Part shown: positions 15,339-22,424 of the stretch, piece by piece | How positions within the stretch are numbered: the stretch's first letter is position 1 | How the letters are laid out: each line of letters opens with the position of its first letter | IMG/VR virus record: IMGVR_UViG_3300035188_001133 | Coordinates: 1-57,340 of that record | Length of the DNA stretch: 57,340 nt | Reading direction: 5' to 3' (one strand) | Source of the DNA: a virus | The notes under the pieces: generated by a model | Told to the model about the DNA's origin: nothing | Seen by the model: the letters and a program-made list of their open reading frames with translations, nothing else | Database searches by the model: none | Program-made: the position numbers and the translations under genes

Positions 15339-15386
15339 ATGATTTATAAAGAGTTCATCAGAGCTTTCAAGTTAGGTATTGCCTAA
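15339..15386 (+). CDS. Possible 15-residue coupled micro-ORF
   Basis: An ATG preceded by CAGGT opens a 15-codon frame whose TAA shares a base with the ATG of the next gene (TAATG). The next gene has no ribosome binding site of its own outside this frame, so the micro-ORF may deliver ribosomes to it. Support is positional only. Confidence 0.35.
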   Translation: MIYKEFIRAFKLGIA

Positions 15387-15580
15387 TGGGACGTCGAAAA
15401 AAAGAAACTGGCTTTTCGTATGTAGATATTGTCATATCTACCTACGTTAAAAACAACGACTACGTCAAAGCCCAACTCGCATACTCGAATAACTTGAAGG
15501 CCAACGGCACATTAGAGCCCGGCTTTAAGCAATTTGTAGAACTTGACCTGGACGAGTTTGACGAATCTGACGATGACTAG
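15386..15580 (+). CDS. Hypothetical small protein, 64 aa
   Basis: Short soluble protein with a basic N-terminus (GRRKKE) and a strongly acidic C-terminus ending in a run of Asp and Glu. The start overlaps the stop of the 15-codon frame. It is followed closely by a terminator. Function unknown. Confidence 0.6.
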   Translation: MGRRKKETGFSYVDIVISTYVKNNDYVKAQLAYSNNLKANGTLEPGFKQFVELDLDEFDESDDD

Positions 15581-15591
15581 GCTTGCAAGTT

Positions 15592-15620
15592 AGCCCTTCG
15601 ATCAAAAGAAGGGCTTTTTT
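15592..15620 (+). terminator. Strong intrinsic terminator
   Basis: A perfect 8-bp stem (AGCCCTTC / GAAGGGCT) with an 8-nt loop is followed by six Ts. Confidence 0.92.
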
Positions 15621-15901
15621 ATACCTCATTTTATACGCTAAAAATACAGCATATATGGGGTAACATGACATAGTCCTCTTCAGTAGCTTTTCAGAGGGCC
15701 GCTTACAGCCCATTTTATCTAATCGATAGTGGGTGTTGAAGCATACGACCAGCTACGGTCCGAGTAGCCTCCTACGAGAACGGAGCTTACTGCAGGTGGT
15801 ATTAGGCATCTGCGTAGGTTGAAACCCATCGATGTGGTTCGCCACGAGGCCCAGGCACACGCTTGGACCTCCTACGATCTTCATTGAAAGGAGATAAATG
15901 C
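15621..15901 (+). promoter_or_regulatory. Structured untranslated leader, about 280 nt
   Basis: No coding frame is evident between the terminator and the 15902 start. Several stems can be drawn: GACC/GGTC, GCAGGTG/CATCTGC, GTGG-TTCG-CCAC with a UUCG tetraloop, and CCAGGC/GCTTGG. A longer-range GTGGGT/ACCCAT pairing encloses some of them. The region ends at an AGGAG site. It may be a regulatory leader or part of a larger structured RNA that continues after the gene. Confidence 0.5.
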
Positions 15902-16243
15902 ATGCGAGTAGCGATAGTTGAGGGTCTGATGCGTTATGTCAAGAACGGTATTTCCCCCGGATCCGGCATTCGAGCTGTACTAGAAGGGGATCTATTCCAG
16001 GCCAAGCGCAGCCTGGACAGCTACAACTGGCAATGCCTTGAAGAGATTGTGGACCTAGTGCAGTATTGTCTGCCTATGTCTGCATTCGGCTCCAAGGAAG
16101 CTGTCAAGAAATGGCTGGAGCTGACTCCAGAAGCGCGAGAAGCGCGAGGCTCAGACATTCAGTACTCGCTGCAAATGCTGGAAACTAGGCTGCGAGACAT
16201 CCGAGATCTGGATGCCGCTGCCGCTGCAGTTTCTGCTAACTGA
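15902..16243 (+). CDS. Conserved phage protein of unknown function, 113 aa
   Basis: The ATG at 15902 lies 8 bases after AGGAG. An ATG four bases upstream is out of frame and opens only a few codons. The sequence has the pattern GISPGSGIRAVLEGDL...A...D..N...L..IV, typical of a small helical protein family common in phage genomes (PG.FL.AVL.NDL with a conserved D..N). That family has no established function that I know of. The gene sits between two blocks of structured non-coding sequence, an unusual position. Confidence 0.7.
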   Translation: MRVAIVEGLMRYVKNGISPGSGIRAVLEGDLFQAKRSLDSYNWQCLEEIVDLVQYCLPMSAFGSKEAVKKWLELTPEAREARGSDIQYSLQMLETRLRDIRDLDAAAAAVSAN

Positions 16244-16970
16244 AGAGGAACCAGGCCGTAGGACGACTACGGCCTGGCCCTCAAGCTATGCTTCTTCAGT
16301 AGGAGCATTACTTGAGGGCTAGGTGCACCTGAGCTCCTCCGTACACGTCACTCCGCTCGAGTGGCAGCCATACGAGAATGGCAACTCGCGACTTCCGGGT
16401 TAATAGGAGTCTGGGTCGGAGACGAACACATCTCCGGGATTCAGGACTACGGAACCTGAATCGTAAATTAACCGTCTTGAGCCAGTGGAGGGTTTAGGCC
16501 CGTTGAAGCTTGCTCAGGCTACCACATGAAGACAGGCTAATGTGGTTGAGTAGACGTTGGCGCAACCCGTCGGATTGCGCACTCTGTCAAGTCTGCCGAA
16601 GCCAGTTGCACCTCGGTACCAAAGGTTGGCTGATCCCCCTTGAAACGCAACAAAGTGTAGAGCCTTATTATCTAAGGTACACCTCTACAAACGCCAAGTC
16701 AGATCTGGAATCTTGGCACTAAACCACAGCAGCTGTCGCAAGCAAACCGATGCCAAGTATACTAGGCATTGGGAGAAGGGCCCCTGTGGGGCCGGGTAAC
16801 ACCGACTCTCTTCTACCTGCGGCAGTCCATGTATATAACGGACCGGAGCGATACCGGCACATGGAGCAATTGCATAGGAAACAATCGACGCTCCACTGCG
16901 GGATAGTGTGGGGTAGCGGAAGGTCTATCTGAGCAAAGCGTCCGGCCGGCGCCTAGCAACCTTCAACTTT
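16244..16970 (+). ncRNA. Candidate large structured non-coding RNA upstream of tRNA-Met
   Basis: About 730 bases lack a convincing gene but are packed with stems. Examples are CCCTCAAG/CTTGAGGG, GATTCAGG/CCTGAATC, ACCACAT/ATGTGGT, GCGCAA/TTGCGC, TGTAGAG/CTCTACA enclosing CCTTA/TAAGG, GCCAAG/CTTGGC and GGCCCC/GGGGCC. TCCATGT/ACATGGA encloses CCGG/CCGG. Longer-range GGTTAAT/ATTAACC closes a multi-branched domain near 16398-16472. Size, density and a tRNA immediately downstream recall the giant ornate phage RNAs GOLLD and ROOL, known for lying next to tRNAs. I cannot assign it to either class by eye. Confidence 0.6.
16251..16277 (+). terminator. Perfect 11-bp hairpin after the 15902 gene
   Basis: CCAGGCCGTAG pairs with CTACGGCCTGG around GACGA, 8 bases after the stop codon. 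There is no T run, so it may be the first stem of the structured RNA that follows rather than a terminator. Confidence 0.5.
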
Positions 16971-17044
16971 GGGCTGGTAGCTCAGCGGTCTAGAGCCGTC
17001 GACTCATAATCGATAAGGCGTGGGTTCGAATCCCACCCGGCCCA
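16971..17044 (+). tRNA. tRNA-Met (CAU)
   Basis: The acceptor stem GGGCTGG/CCGGCCC, a D arm, an anticodon loop CTCATAA with anticodon CAT, and a T arm GTGGGTTCGAATCCCAC all fold normally, and the discriminator base is A. CAT could also be an isoleucine tRNA with modified C34. No CCA is encoded. Confidence 0.9.
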
Positions 17045-17190
17045 TACATCTACGGCCTGCAATCCCGGTGGGGGTTGTGGGTCTTTTCAGAACCCCCAAG
17101 GCCCCCGCTGTTGAGTGTTGAACTCCAGCGGGAGGCTTATTAAACCGCATCTTTTCCCCCTCGACCCAGGCTCCGCGAGGTAAGGAGTTT

Positions 17191-17249
17191 GGGTTTTTAC
17201 CTGTCGACCGTTACGACAGGATTTTCAACAGCAACAGGAAACAAAAAAC
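17191..17249 (+). promoter_or_regulatory. Hairpin leader of a second type, copy 1
   Basis: The sequence GGGTTTTTACCTGTCG, a 7-nt loop, CGACAGG, and then CAACAGCAACAGGAAACAAA precedes the 17250 gene. A homologous leader precedes the 17558 gene. The stem is CCTGTCG/CGACAGG (17200-17220). The A-rich CAACAGGAAAC block holds the likely ribosome binding site. Confidence 0.6.
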
Positions 17250-17495
17250 ATGTATTGCGTTCAATTCAAAGACAAGGACGACGGACGAATCAATTTGCTA
17301 TTTCGCACTGGAAGGGGTGCGAAAAGGCATTTGCAGCGAGTACGGCATCTCTCTCCCCGATTAGGAGTGAGAGACGGATACCCGCTTTTGGGAGAAAGTC
17401 CCAAACTGCAGTTCTATGCGGAAGTGTTTCCGCCTGGGGATGAACAGATCCCCGACGCGGGATGGTACGTATATTCCCCAGACTACTTGAAGTAG
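17250..17495 (+). CDS. Hypothetical protein, 81 aa
   Basis: The ATG at 17250 follows the conserved hairpin leader. The product is a small, basic, beta-rich protein with no known motif. A competing frame over the same bases lacks a ribosome binding site and is rejected. It shares its leader type with the secreted muramidase-like gene, so the two are likely co-regulated. Confidence 0.6.
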   Translation: MYCVQFKDKDDGRINLLFRTGRGAKRHLQRVRHLSPRLGVRDGYPLLGESPKLQFYAEVFPPGDEQIPDAGWYVYSPDYLK

Positions 17496-17498
17496 TTC

Positions 17499-17557
17499 GG
17501 GTTTTACCTGTCGGGCGTTCCGACAGGACTTCTCATCAGCAACAGGAAACAAATGCA
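17499..17557 (+). promoter_or_regulatory. Hairpin leader of a second type, copy 2
   Basis: Homologous to 17191-17249, with stem CCTGTCGG/CCGACAGG around GCGTT (17507-17527). Relative to copy 1 the stem gains a base pair by changes on both sides, while flanking GGGTTTTAC and CAGCAACAGGAAACAAA are kept. This argues for selection on the RNA. Confidence 0.65.
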
Positions 17558-17983
17558 ATGAAGCCTGTTATTGGAATCATCGTGGCGATGATGCTGTACC
17601 TCGCCGTTCCCACCACCGCCCAGGCTCAGACCTGGGACACCTTCCTGGACGCCATCCAGAAGGTGGAGACTGGGTCCGAAAAGGACCCCAACAATGCGGT
17701 TGGCGACAAGGGCAAAGCCCTTGGAGCCTATCAGATCTGGCATAGCTACTGGCTCGACGCGGTGGAACACCGCCAGGATCTCAAGGCCAGAGGCTACCAG
17801 GCAGTCAAGGATCCTGCCTACGCGAGAGAGGTCATCAAGGCCTACATGGCCCGCTATGCTCCCAAGGGAGCCAGCTGGGAGGACATGGCCCGTATCCATA
17901 ACGGTGGCCCCAAGGGTCACCGTAAGAGCAGCACCAAGGCCTACTGGGCCAAGGTGCAGGCGAAGCTGAAGGAGGCAGAGTAA
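17558..17983 (+). CDS. Secreted transglycosylase/lysozyme-like enzyme (probable endolysin)
   Basis: I chose the ATG at 17558. The first ~23 residues form a signal peptide ending TAQA. The mature part reads AIQKVETG with a probable catalytic glutamate (E37), then GKALGAYQIW and ARIHNGGPKGH. This order is seen in small SLT/lysozyme-fold muramidases of bacteria and phages. It would cut the peptidoglycan glycan backbone after export through the host Sec system. That fits a secreted endolysin or an enzyme acting early on the wall. The stop overlaps the next ATG. Confidence 0.75.
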   Translation: MKPVIGIIVAMMLYLAVPTTAQAQTWDTFLDAIQKVETGSEKDPNNAVGDKGKALGAYQIWHSYWLDAVEHRQDLKARGYQAVKDPAYAREVIKAYMARYAPKGASWEDMARIHNGGPKGHRKSSTKAYWAKVQAKLKEAE

Positions 17984-18381
17984 TGTACATCTGCCTAACT
18001 CTCAACCATGGCGATGGACCTCGCGGATGGCGTTTAGTCCACCATACAGATCTGGCGTGCGCAATTCGAACACCAGGGCTGAAGACGCTACTGTCGAAGG
18101 ATCCTCAGGCATCTTCGGCAATCGTGGTGGATGGCGTAATTCACAGATGCTCATACGAGCAGGCCAAGAAGAGGACCGCAATGCTGATGAAGTGCTATAG
18201 GCCGATCATCTTCCAGGAGGATCTCCTGAGGCTTATGGGCCTGTTGGAACCCAATGCGGAGAACACTCCGAACACACCCACGGAGTCAACCAAGCACTTG
18301 ATGGGAGAGAACGATCCCTTCAATGGAGACGATCCGTTCTGGCACGATTACCGATCTGAAGGAGGCAGCAGTGCAGCCTAA
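17983..18381 (+). CDS. Hypothetical protein, 132 aa
   Basis: Starts within the TAATG junction of the preceding gene, so it is translationally coupled to the muramidase-like gene. The N-terminal ~85 residues look globular with a Cys and several His residues. The rest is Asn/Pro/Thr-rich and probably unstructured. No family is recognised. Confidence 0.65.
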   Translation: MYICLTLNHGDGPRGWRLVHHTDLACAIRTPGLKTLLSKDPQASSAIVVDGVIHRCSYEQAKKRTAMLMKCYRPIIFQEDLLRLMGLLEPNAENTPNTPTESTKHLMGENDPFNGDDPFWHDYRSEGGSSAA

Positions 18382-18553
18382 GCAGATAGAGGTAGAGCAG
18401 GACCTAGAACCTGTACGTCCCATAAACCCACTCCTCCGTGAGTACAGCGACGAAGTCGCTCGTTCTCGGGAGGAGATAGCCAGGCTTCGAAAGCGCATCG
18501 AACGCCTTGAGATTGAAAAAGACCTGCTGCTCAAGCTGTTGGAGCGCAGGTAA
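18371..18553 (+). CDS. Small coiled-coil protein, 60 aa
   Basis: I prefer the GTG at 18371, which follows AAGGAGG by 5 bases, over an upstream in-frame ATG at 18323 deep inside the previous gene. The last 40 residues form an uninterrupted charged helix with Leu/Ile heptads (coiled coil). Function unknown. Confidence 0.6.
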   Translation: MQPKQIEVEQDLEPVRPINPLLREYSDEVARSREEIARLRKRIERLEIEKDLLLKLLERR

Positions 18554-18570
18554 CCGGCGCATTTGTTTCC

Positions 18571-18606
18571 GAAGTCGGCAGGGCGAAAGCTCTGTCGGCT
18601 TCTTTC
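18571..18606 (+). terminator. Intrinsic terminator
   Basis: GAAGTCGGCAGGGC pairs with GCTCTGTCGGCTTC across a GAAA tetraloop, with two G-U or compensated pairs, and is followed by TTTC. It ends the 17250-18553 unit. Confidence 0.85.
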
Positions 18607-18693
18607 ATAGTCCTCCTTCTGGCAGACGAGGAGGCACGGCGTTGTAAGCAGGTGCTTACAGCGACGAAAACGTCTGCAGATAAGGAACCCGTT
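18607..18693 (+). promoter_or_regulatory. Short leader with three hairpins
   Basis: CCTCCT/AGGAGG, TGTAAGC-AGGT-GCTTACA and GACG-AAAA-CGTC occur in succession just before the AAGGA site of the next gene. The first hairpin can hide an AGGAGG sequence. No known riboswitch class is recognised. Confidence 0.4.
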
Positions 18694-19227
18694 ATGACGA
18701 CTTTTAAAGAATTGAGGTCGATCCTAAATGAGATCGAGTCTTTGTCCGCAAGATGCAAAGCCGCAGGTCTGTGCCTGCGGTCTTTGCTGAAGGACGTGGA
18801 CGACAAGCCCAAGCAGTCAACTGCCAAGGCTGCTAGTGACTTTCCAGGAAAGTTGAACACCCGACACCGGCCATACCGCTGGAGCGCCGCTCAGAAGAAC
18901 TGGGTCAAGGCTCAGTACAAGGCAGGCAAAACAGCAGTCGATATAGCCGAAGAGCTCGGCACATCTCCTCTCACCGTCGGCAACCTGCTCCGGCTGCTGG
19001 GAGTCCTCTCCAGCAATAAGAAGCGTGCAAGCGCCCGGGTCTCTGTTAGCGAGGCTGTTTTAGGTCTGATCCAAGCCCATGCGGCCAAGGGGAAGATCGC
19101 CCGGACAGATCTACGACGCCATGCTGCAAAGCAACGGCTGACCCCGTACCAAGTCGGCCAGGCCCTCCGCCTCCTGGACGATGCTAAGAAGGTCGTCGTT
19201 GACGGAGACCTGATCACTGTCCAGTAA
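18694..19227 (+). CDS. Putative DNA-binding HTH protein, 177 aa
   Basis: The ATG at 18694 follows AAGGA by 7 bases. Residues 1-35 form a helical, Cys-containing segment. Residues ~62-105 read as a homeodomain-like helix-turn-helix (WSAAQKNWVKAQY..GKTAVDIAEELGTSPLTVGNLLR) of GcrA or recombinase-linker type. Residues ~120-175 look like a second winged-helix-like unit. It could be a phage transcription regulator. The operator is not identifiable. Confidence 0.65.
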   Translation: MTTFKELRSILNEIESLSARCKAAGLCLRSLLKDVDDKPKQSTAKAASDFPGKLNTRHRPYRWSAAQKNWVKAQYKAGKTAVDIAEELGTSPLTVGNLLRLLGVLSSNKKRASARVSVSEAVLGLIQAHAAKGKIARTDLRRHAAKQRLTPYQVGQALRLLDDAKKVVVDGDLITVQ

Positions 19228-19246
19228 CAACCAACCCCGCCCCGAC

Positions 19247-19290
19247 TTAACCCCATATGTTCTTAACGGGTTTGTATGGGGTTAAAAAAG
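19247..19290. terminator. Hairpin between convergent genes
   Basis: TTAACCCCATA pairs with TATGGGGTTAA, followed by AAAAAAG on the plus strand. Read from the minus strand the A run becomes a U run placed before the stem, so its role there is uncertain. Confidence 0.6.
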
Positions 19291-19324
19291 CAGGAGGGCG
19301 CACCCGCCCTCCTGTCTTTTTTTT
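19290..19324 (+). terminator. Strong intrinsic terminator at the convergent junction
   Basis: GCAGGAGGGCG, a CACC loop and CGCCCTCCTG run into TCTTTTTTTTTTAG. It ends plus-strand transcription just before the minus-strand block. Confidence 0.92.
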
Positions 19325-19340
19325 AGATATCTAAGATTCC

Positions 19341-19730
19341 TTATTCGGGTTTTCTTAGAGATTCCAGGTCTTTTATCTTGCTGCCCCCGTCATAGGCCCA
19401 TACGTAGCCAAGTTCAAGCATCTGCTGATTGATCGAGGCTTCCTCACCTTCCATGTAGATGACGGCAAGAGGGTGCCCATACTTGTCATCTTTGAAGGTG
19501 CTTACTTTAAGTTTGCCATTCTGCATTAGCTTTCTTTCCAAAAATGCCTTGGCTTCGTAGCCCATCTTGCGCTCGGTCGCATCTTTAGTAAGTATCTCAG
19601 GAGCGTCGACTCCTTTCAACCTTACTCTTTGTTTAATGGAAATAGAGAAGCCCAGATCCAACAGCATATCGACAGTATCTCCGTCTACTACTCGCATGAC
19701 CTGAAGTACGTTGTAGTGATAAGGAGTCAT
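19341..19730 (-). CDS. Thermonuclease (SNase)-like protein
   Basis: The 129-residue protein matches the staphylococcal nuclease fold: VVDGDTVD (D16, D18), RVRLKGVDAPE (R37, D42, E45), then DKYGHPLA and a helical INQQMLELGYVWAY. In the classical enzyme the position after KYG is the second catalytic arginine (Arg87). Here it is a histidine (H86), so activity may be altered. SNases cut DNA and RNA with calcium. No signal peptide is visible. The start overlaps the stop of the cohesin-like gene by 4 bases in the same operon. Confidence 0.8.
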   Translation of the reverse strand: MTPYHYNVLQVMRVVDGDTVDMLLDLGFSISIKQRVRLKGVDAPEILTKDATERKMGYEAKAFLERKLMQNGKLKVSTFKDDKYGHPLAVIYMEGEEASINQQMLELGYVWAYDGGSKIKDLESLRKPE

Positions 19731-20977
19731 GGCTGGGCAGCTACACCGCGAATGACAGCCGAAGTCAAAGTTCCGGTAACAGACTTTCCGGCCACTACGC
19801 TACCTATGACTCCGCATTCGTCGATAATAGATACGCCTGATAGCCTAGGATCAGATCTAGACACCAGCTCAATTTTAGTGTCTGTAAAATCCTGCAGAGC
19901 CTTGAATCTTAGGGTGACAATCAAAGTATCTCCTGCTATAGGGCGTTTATCTCCAAGCTGAGCTCCAAACAAATGCTGAGCGTTTCCATCCTGAGGAACC
20001 TCGGATTCGTTTAAACCCCCAGGCATGAACTTAGAGAAGATAGACGCCTTGGCTCCCGTCTTATCCATTCCTAATAAAGCAAGTTTGGAAGAGTCCCAAA
20101 TGAAGATAGAGGACACGCTCCAAATTACTTGAGGGGCGGAATCCGGAGTAGTGATTATTTGAACTGCAAAATCATCTCCTGCCTTGACGGGAGTAGCAGG
20201 ACCCTTAAGAGTAAGATTTACTTTTGATTCAGGGCTTGGCCCAAACGCAATTTTATTGACGTCGTTTTGAATTGGCCCAATTACGTTGTTGCCTGTACTG
20301 ATACCTCCGTCGATCTTGGAGTTAACAGACGAGCCGTCTGGCAATTGCGCCTGGGCTACAGCAGTGATGTGAGTAGCCAAAGACTCGGGGTAATAGAAAT
20401 CACCCTTTACTTTAAATTTAAGTCTGCCTAATTGTCGGCTGTTCTGCTCTCTCCAGATAAAGCCTCCAAAATTCCATTGAAAGGGCTGACGTCGTAAGGC
20501 AGGAATTCTAGATTCCGGAGCCTTTAGACACTGTGCGTGAACTTGCACTAGCCCAGGAATCCATTCAGAGGCACCTGACTTAGCCACATCTATTACGGAC
20601 TTATCAGTCATAAAGTGATCAGATGACCACGATACAAACTCTAACTTTTGTGCATCGTAGGAGATCAAAATATCAGAAGATCTCCATACTTGATAAGGAG
20701 CACTACCAGTAGGAGTAGATGGCAAAGCCGCCATCTGCACTGAGACTTCTATAAAAGCATCTCTATATGCAATAATTCCGTTGCGCTTAAGTCCAGCTTG
20801 AGTCTCGTTGCTGTAATCACTACTCAGGGTAACTTTAAACTTCTTGGCAGAATCTATTACGTAGGACGTCGTACCCTGAGACAAAGTAGATGTGCCATTG
20901 GCGTTTTCAGTAAGAGTCTGTCCGTACGAAGAAAAAGAAACAGCTAAAACCAACAGTAAAGAAAACAGTCTAATCAT
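19727..20977 (-). CDS. Secreted protein with two cohesin-like domains, 416 aa
   Basis: A clear signal peptide (residues ~1-19, ending SSYGQ) is followed by two similar beta-rich segments. Each contains the strand pattern of cohesin-type beta-sandwiches. The first has SSDILISYDAQKLEFVSW (near residue 100). The second has SSIFIWDSSKLALLGMD (near residue 290), preceded by PVKAGDDFAVQI and followed by GDTLIVTLRFKAL. Cohesins are the receptors for dockerin modules. A dockerin-bearing protease is encoded upstream on the same strand, with only a holin-like gene between. I infer that this protein could display or recruit that protease. Assignment is by pattern and should be tested by profile search. 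Confidence 0.6.
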   Translation of the reverse strand: MIRLFSLLLVLAVSFSSYGQTLTENANGTSTLSQGTTSYVIDSAKKFKVTLSSDYSNETQAGLKRNGIIAYRDAFIEVSVQMAALPSTPTGSAPYQVWRSSDILISYDAQKLEFVSWSSDHFMTDKSVIDVAKSGASEWIPGLVQVHAQCLKAPESRIPALRRQPFQWNFGGFIWREQNSRQLGRLKFKVKGDFYYPESLATHITAVAQAQLPDGSSVNSKIDGGISTGNNVIGPIQNDVNKIAFGPSPESKVNLTLKGPATPVKAGDDFAVQIITTPDSAPQVIWSVSSIFIWDSSKLALLGMDKTGAKASIFSKFMPGGLNESEVPQDGNAQHLFGAQLGDKRPIAGDTLIVTLRFKALQDFTDTKIELVSRSDPRLSGVSIIDECGVIGSVVAGKSVTGTLTSAVIRGVAAQP

Positions 20978-21171
20978 TTTGACTCCGATTTATTTGAAAT
21001 ATACTTTACGACAGTGCGGCTGCATATGTATAAAGCGCCAAGTACAGTTCCGCATACCATTAGATAGCGGTTATTGACGGGGTCTCCACGTACACCCTCT
21101 ACCAGTCCAGCAAGGACCGGAGCCAAGGCCACCCAAAACTCAGTAGTTTTGGTACCTGGTTTTACTTCCAT
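20974..21171 (-). CDS. Small membrane protein, holin-like, 65 aa
   Basis: The start lies 4 bases after AGGAGG on the minus strand. The protein reads KPGTKTTEFWVALAPVLAGL, then a short loop and a second hydrophobic segment (LMVCGTVLGALYICSRTVV), ending in a basic tail. KTTEFW followed by two transmembrane segments is characteristic of a group of small phage holins. It would form the membrane lesion that times lysis. The neighbouring genes are a nuclease and secreted proteins, not an endolysin, so its role is inferred. Confidence 0.6.
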   Translation of the reverse strand: MEVKPGTKTTEFWVALAPVLAGLVEGVRGDPVNNRYLMVCGTVLGALYICSRTVVKYISNKSESK

Positions 21172-21275
21172 AAAACCTCCTATTTAATTTAAATTGCTTG
21201 AGTCTTGCTGCCTTGCCTAATGCAAGCGCGACATAAGCTAATTAGTCACTTACTTTACTCAAGGTGACTAGTAGC

Positions 21276-21303
21276 ATTGTAACAGTTCATAGAAGTCGTG
21301 CAA
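21276..21303 (-). promoter_or_regulatory. Minus-strand sigma-70-like promoter
   Basis: On the minus strand TTGCAC (21298-21303) and TACAAT (21276-21281) are separated by 16 bases. Transcription would begin near 21269 and cover the holin-like, cohesin-like and nuclease genes. Confidence 0.6.
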
Positions 21304-21353
21304 CAGCCCGGTACCTCAAAAAGTATAGGCATGTTGTGTATGTAAGCGAACGT

Positions 21354-22403
21354 TTAAGATTTAGGTTTGGTATTCGTGCTGTTGTCAGGCTGAACAGTAG
21401 TCGGAGGTTTGAAGAAATTTGTCTGCATGACGTACGCTCCCCATGACGCAAGCAACTCGGATAGGTCAGCAGAGTCTACCACTCCATCTTTATTTAAATC
21501 AGCAAGGGCAGATCCATTGCCCCAGGCGCCAATGATCTGAGCAAGATCAGAGCCATCCACTAATCCATCCTGATTTAAATCAGCAGGCTTAGCAGAAATT
21601 TTAAAATGCTCTACGGAATAACCTTGAGGCTGCAATACTGCGTTTATAGCAGCTAGCTCTACATCGTTTACCTGCATGCCGCCGTGCAATAGACCTACAA
21701 AAATAGTAGTACCGTTGTAGTCAATAAAGGTTGGCGATCCGCTGTCTCCTCCAAATATAGCAGGCCACCCGTTTGCAGTAATACCGATGTTAATCGGATC
21801 AAGGCTAGGATTGTACGTGTACTGAACTGCAGATCCGGCAGTGCTAAGTTGAGCCTGACCAAAAAGCATCTTGTAAGCTTTGCCGTTGCACTCATGAATC
21901 CAAAGAGGAGTGCCTGCTGGAATGTACTTTATATCGGCAATTTTTGAATAGCACGGGACGTCAGTAATAAACGGCTCTTGAAACTCGATGAGAGTATGGT
22001 CTGGGCCTATGTTTAAATAAGCCTTTGAGACTCTGCCTGTGTAGAAGGTACCTGAGCGTCCTAAGAAGGTGTAGTACTCCTCGGGTCTGTCATGAGTACC
22101 TCTATAGTGCTGGCATATCAAAGCATGCTTAGGGGATATCAAAACAGCTGTGGGATTGCAGGTATTCCAGAAGTTAATGTTCTCTGCTTCGTATGGGGCA
22201 GTCCAACCAGTTTGAAATACAGTGCCTATCGTTCTGCAGAATGCTCTAGGACGTATGCTTACGCCGTTCCACAGAATATGAGCAGCGTGGCATTTTGAAT
22301 TTAAGCCAAACGGACTTGCATCCAGTCTGGGATTTAAAGTAGCAGGATAGGCGTAAGTGTGAATGTCGTGTACGGTTGGAATATATGTCTTTAATATAGC
22401 CAT
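21354..22403 (-). CDS. Trypsin-like serine protease with C-terminal dockerin domain
   Basis: I chose the ATG at 22403, 7 bases after AGGGG. The in-frame TTG at 22451 lies inside a hairpin. The 349-residue protein has a chymotrypsin-fold triad: SPKHALICQHY (H99), PDHTLIEF (D135) and GGDSGSP (S221). Two dockerin repeats follow, DLNQDGLVDGSDL and DLNKDGVVDSADL (about residues 275-317), each with the D-x-N-x-D-x3-D-x2-D calcium loop and a trailing AWG/SWG helix end. A Pro/Thr/Asn-rich tail ends the protein. Dockerins bind cohesins, and a cohesin-like protein is encoded in the same block. No signal peptide is evident. Likely target: a host surface or virion protein. Confidence 0.8.
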   Translation of the reverse strand: MAILKTYIPTVHDIHTYAYPATLNPRLDASPFGLNSKCHAAHILWNGVSIRPRAFCRTIGTVFQTGWTAPYEAENINFWNTCNPTAVLISPKHALICQHYRGTHDRPEEYYTFLGRSGTFYTGRVSKAYLNIGPDHTLIEFQEPFITDVPCYSKIADIKYIPAGTPLWIHECNGKAYKMLFGQAQLSTAGSAVQYTYNPSLDPINIGITANGWPAIFGGDSGSPTFIDYNGTTIFVGLLHGGMQVNDVELAAINAVLQPQGYSVEHFKISAKPADLNQDGLVDGSDLAQIIGAWGNGSALADLNKDGVVDSADLSELLASWGAYVMQTNFFKPPTTVQPDNSTNTKPKS

Positions 22404-22424
22404 GAGTAAACCCCTATAAAGAGC

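Noticed and set aside
15636-15665. A CTAAAAATA...ATATATGG sequence resembling the 42-bp promoter element
   Set aside because: The first block matches, but the distance to the TATATA block is about 12 bases shorter than in the four aligned copies, so it is not a clear fifth copy.
16510-16932. Two open frames of 60-70 codons within the structured region before tRNA-Met
   Set aside because: They lack ribosome binding sites, have random-looking composition and lie across many stems; they are most likely chance frames in a non-coding RNA.
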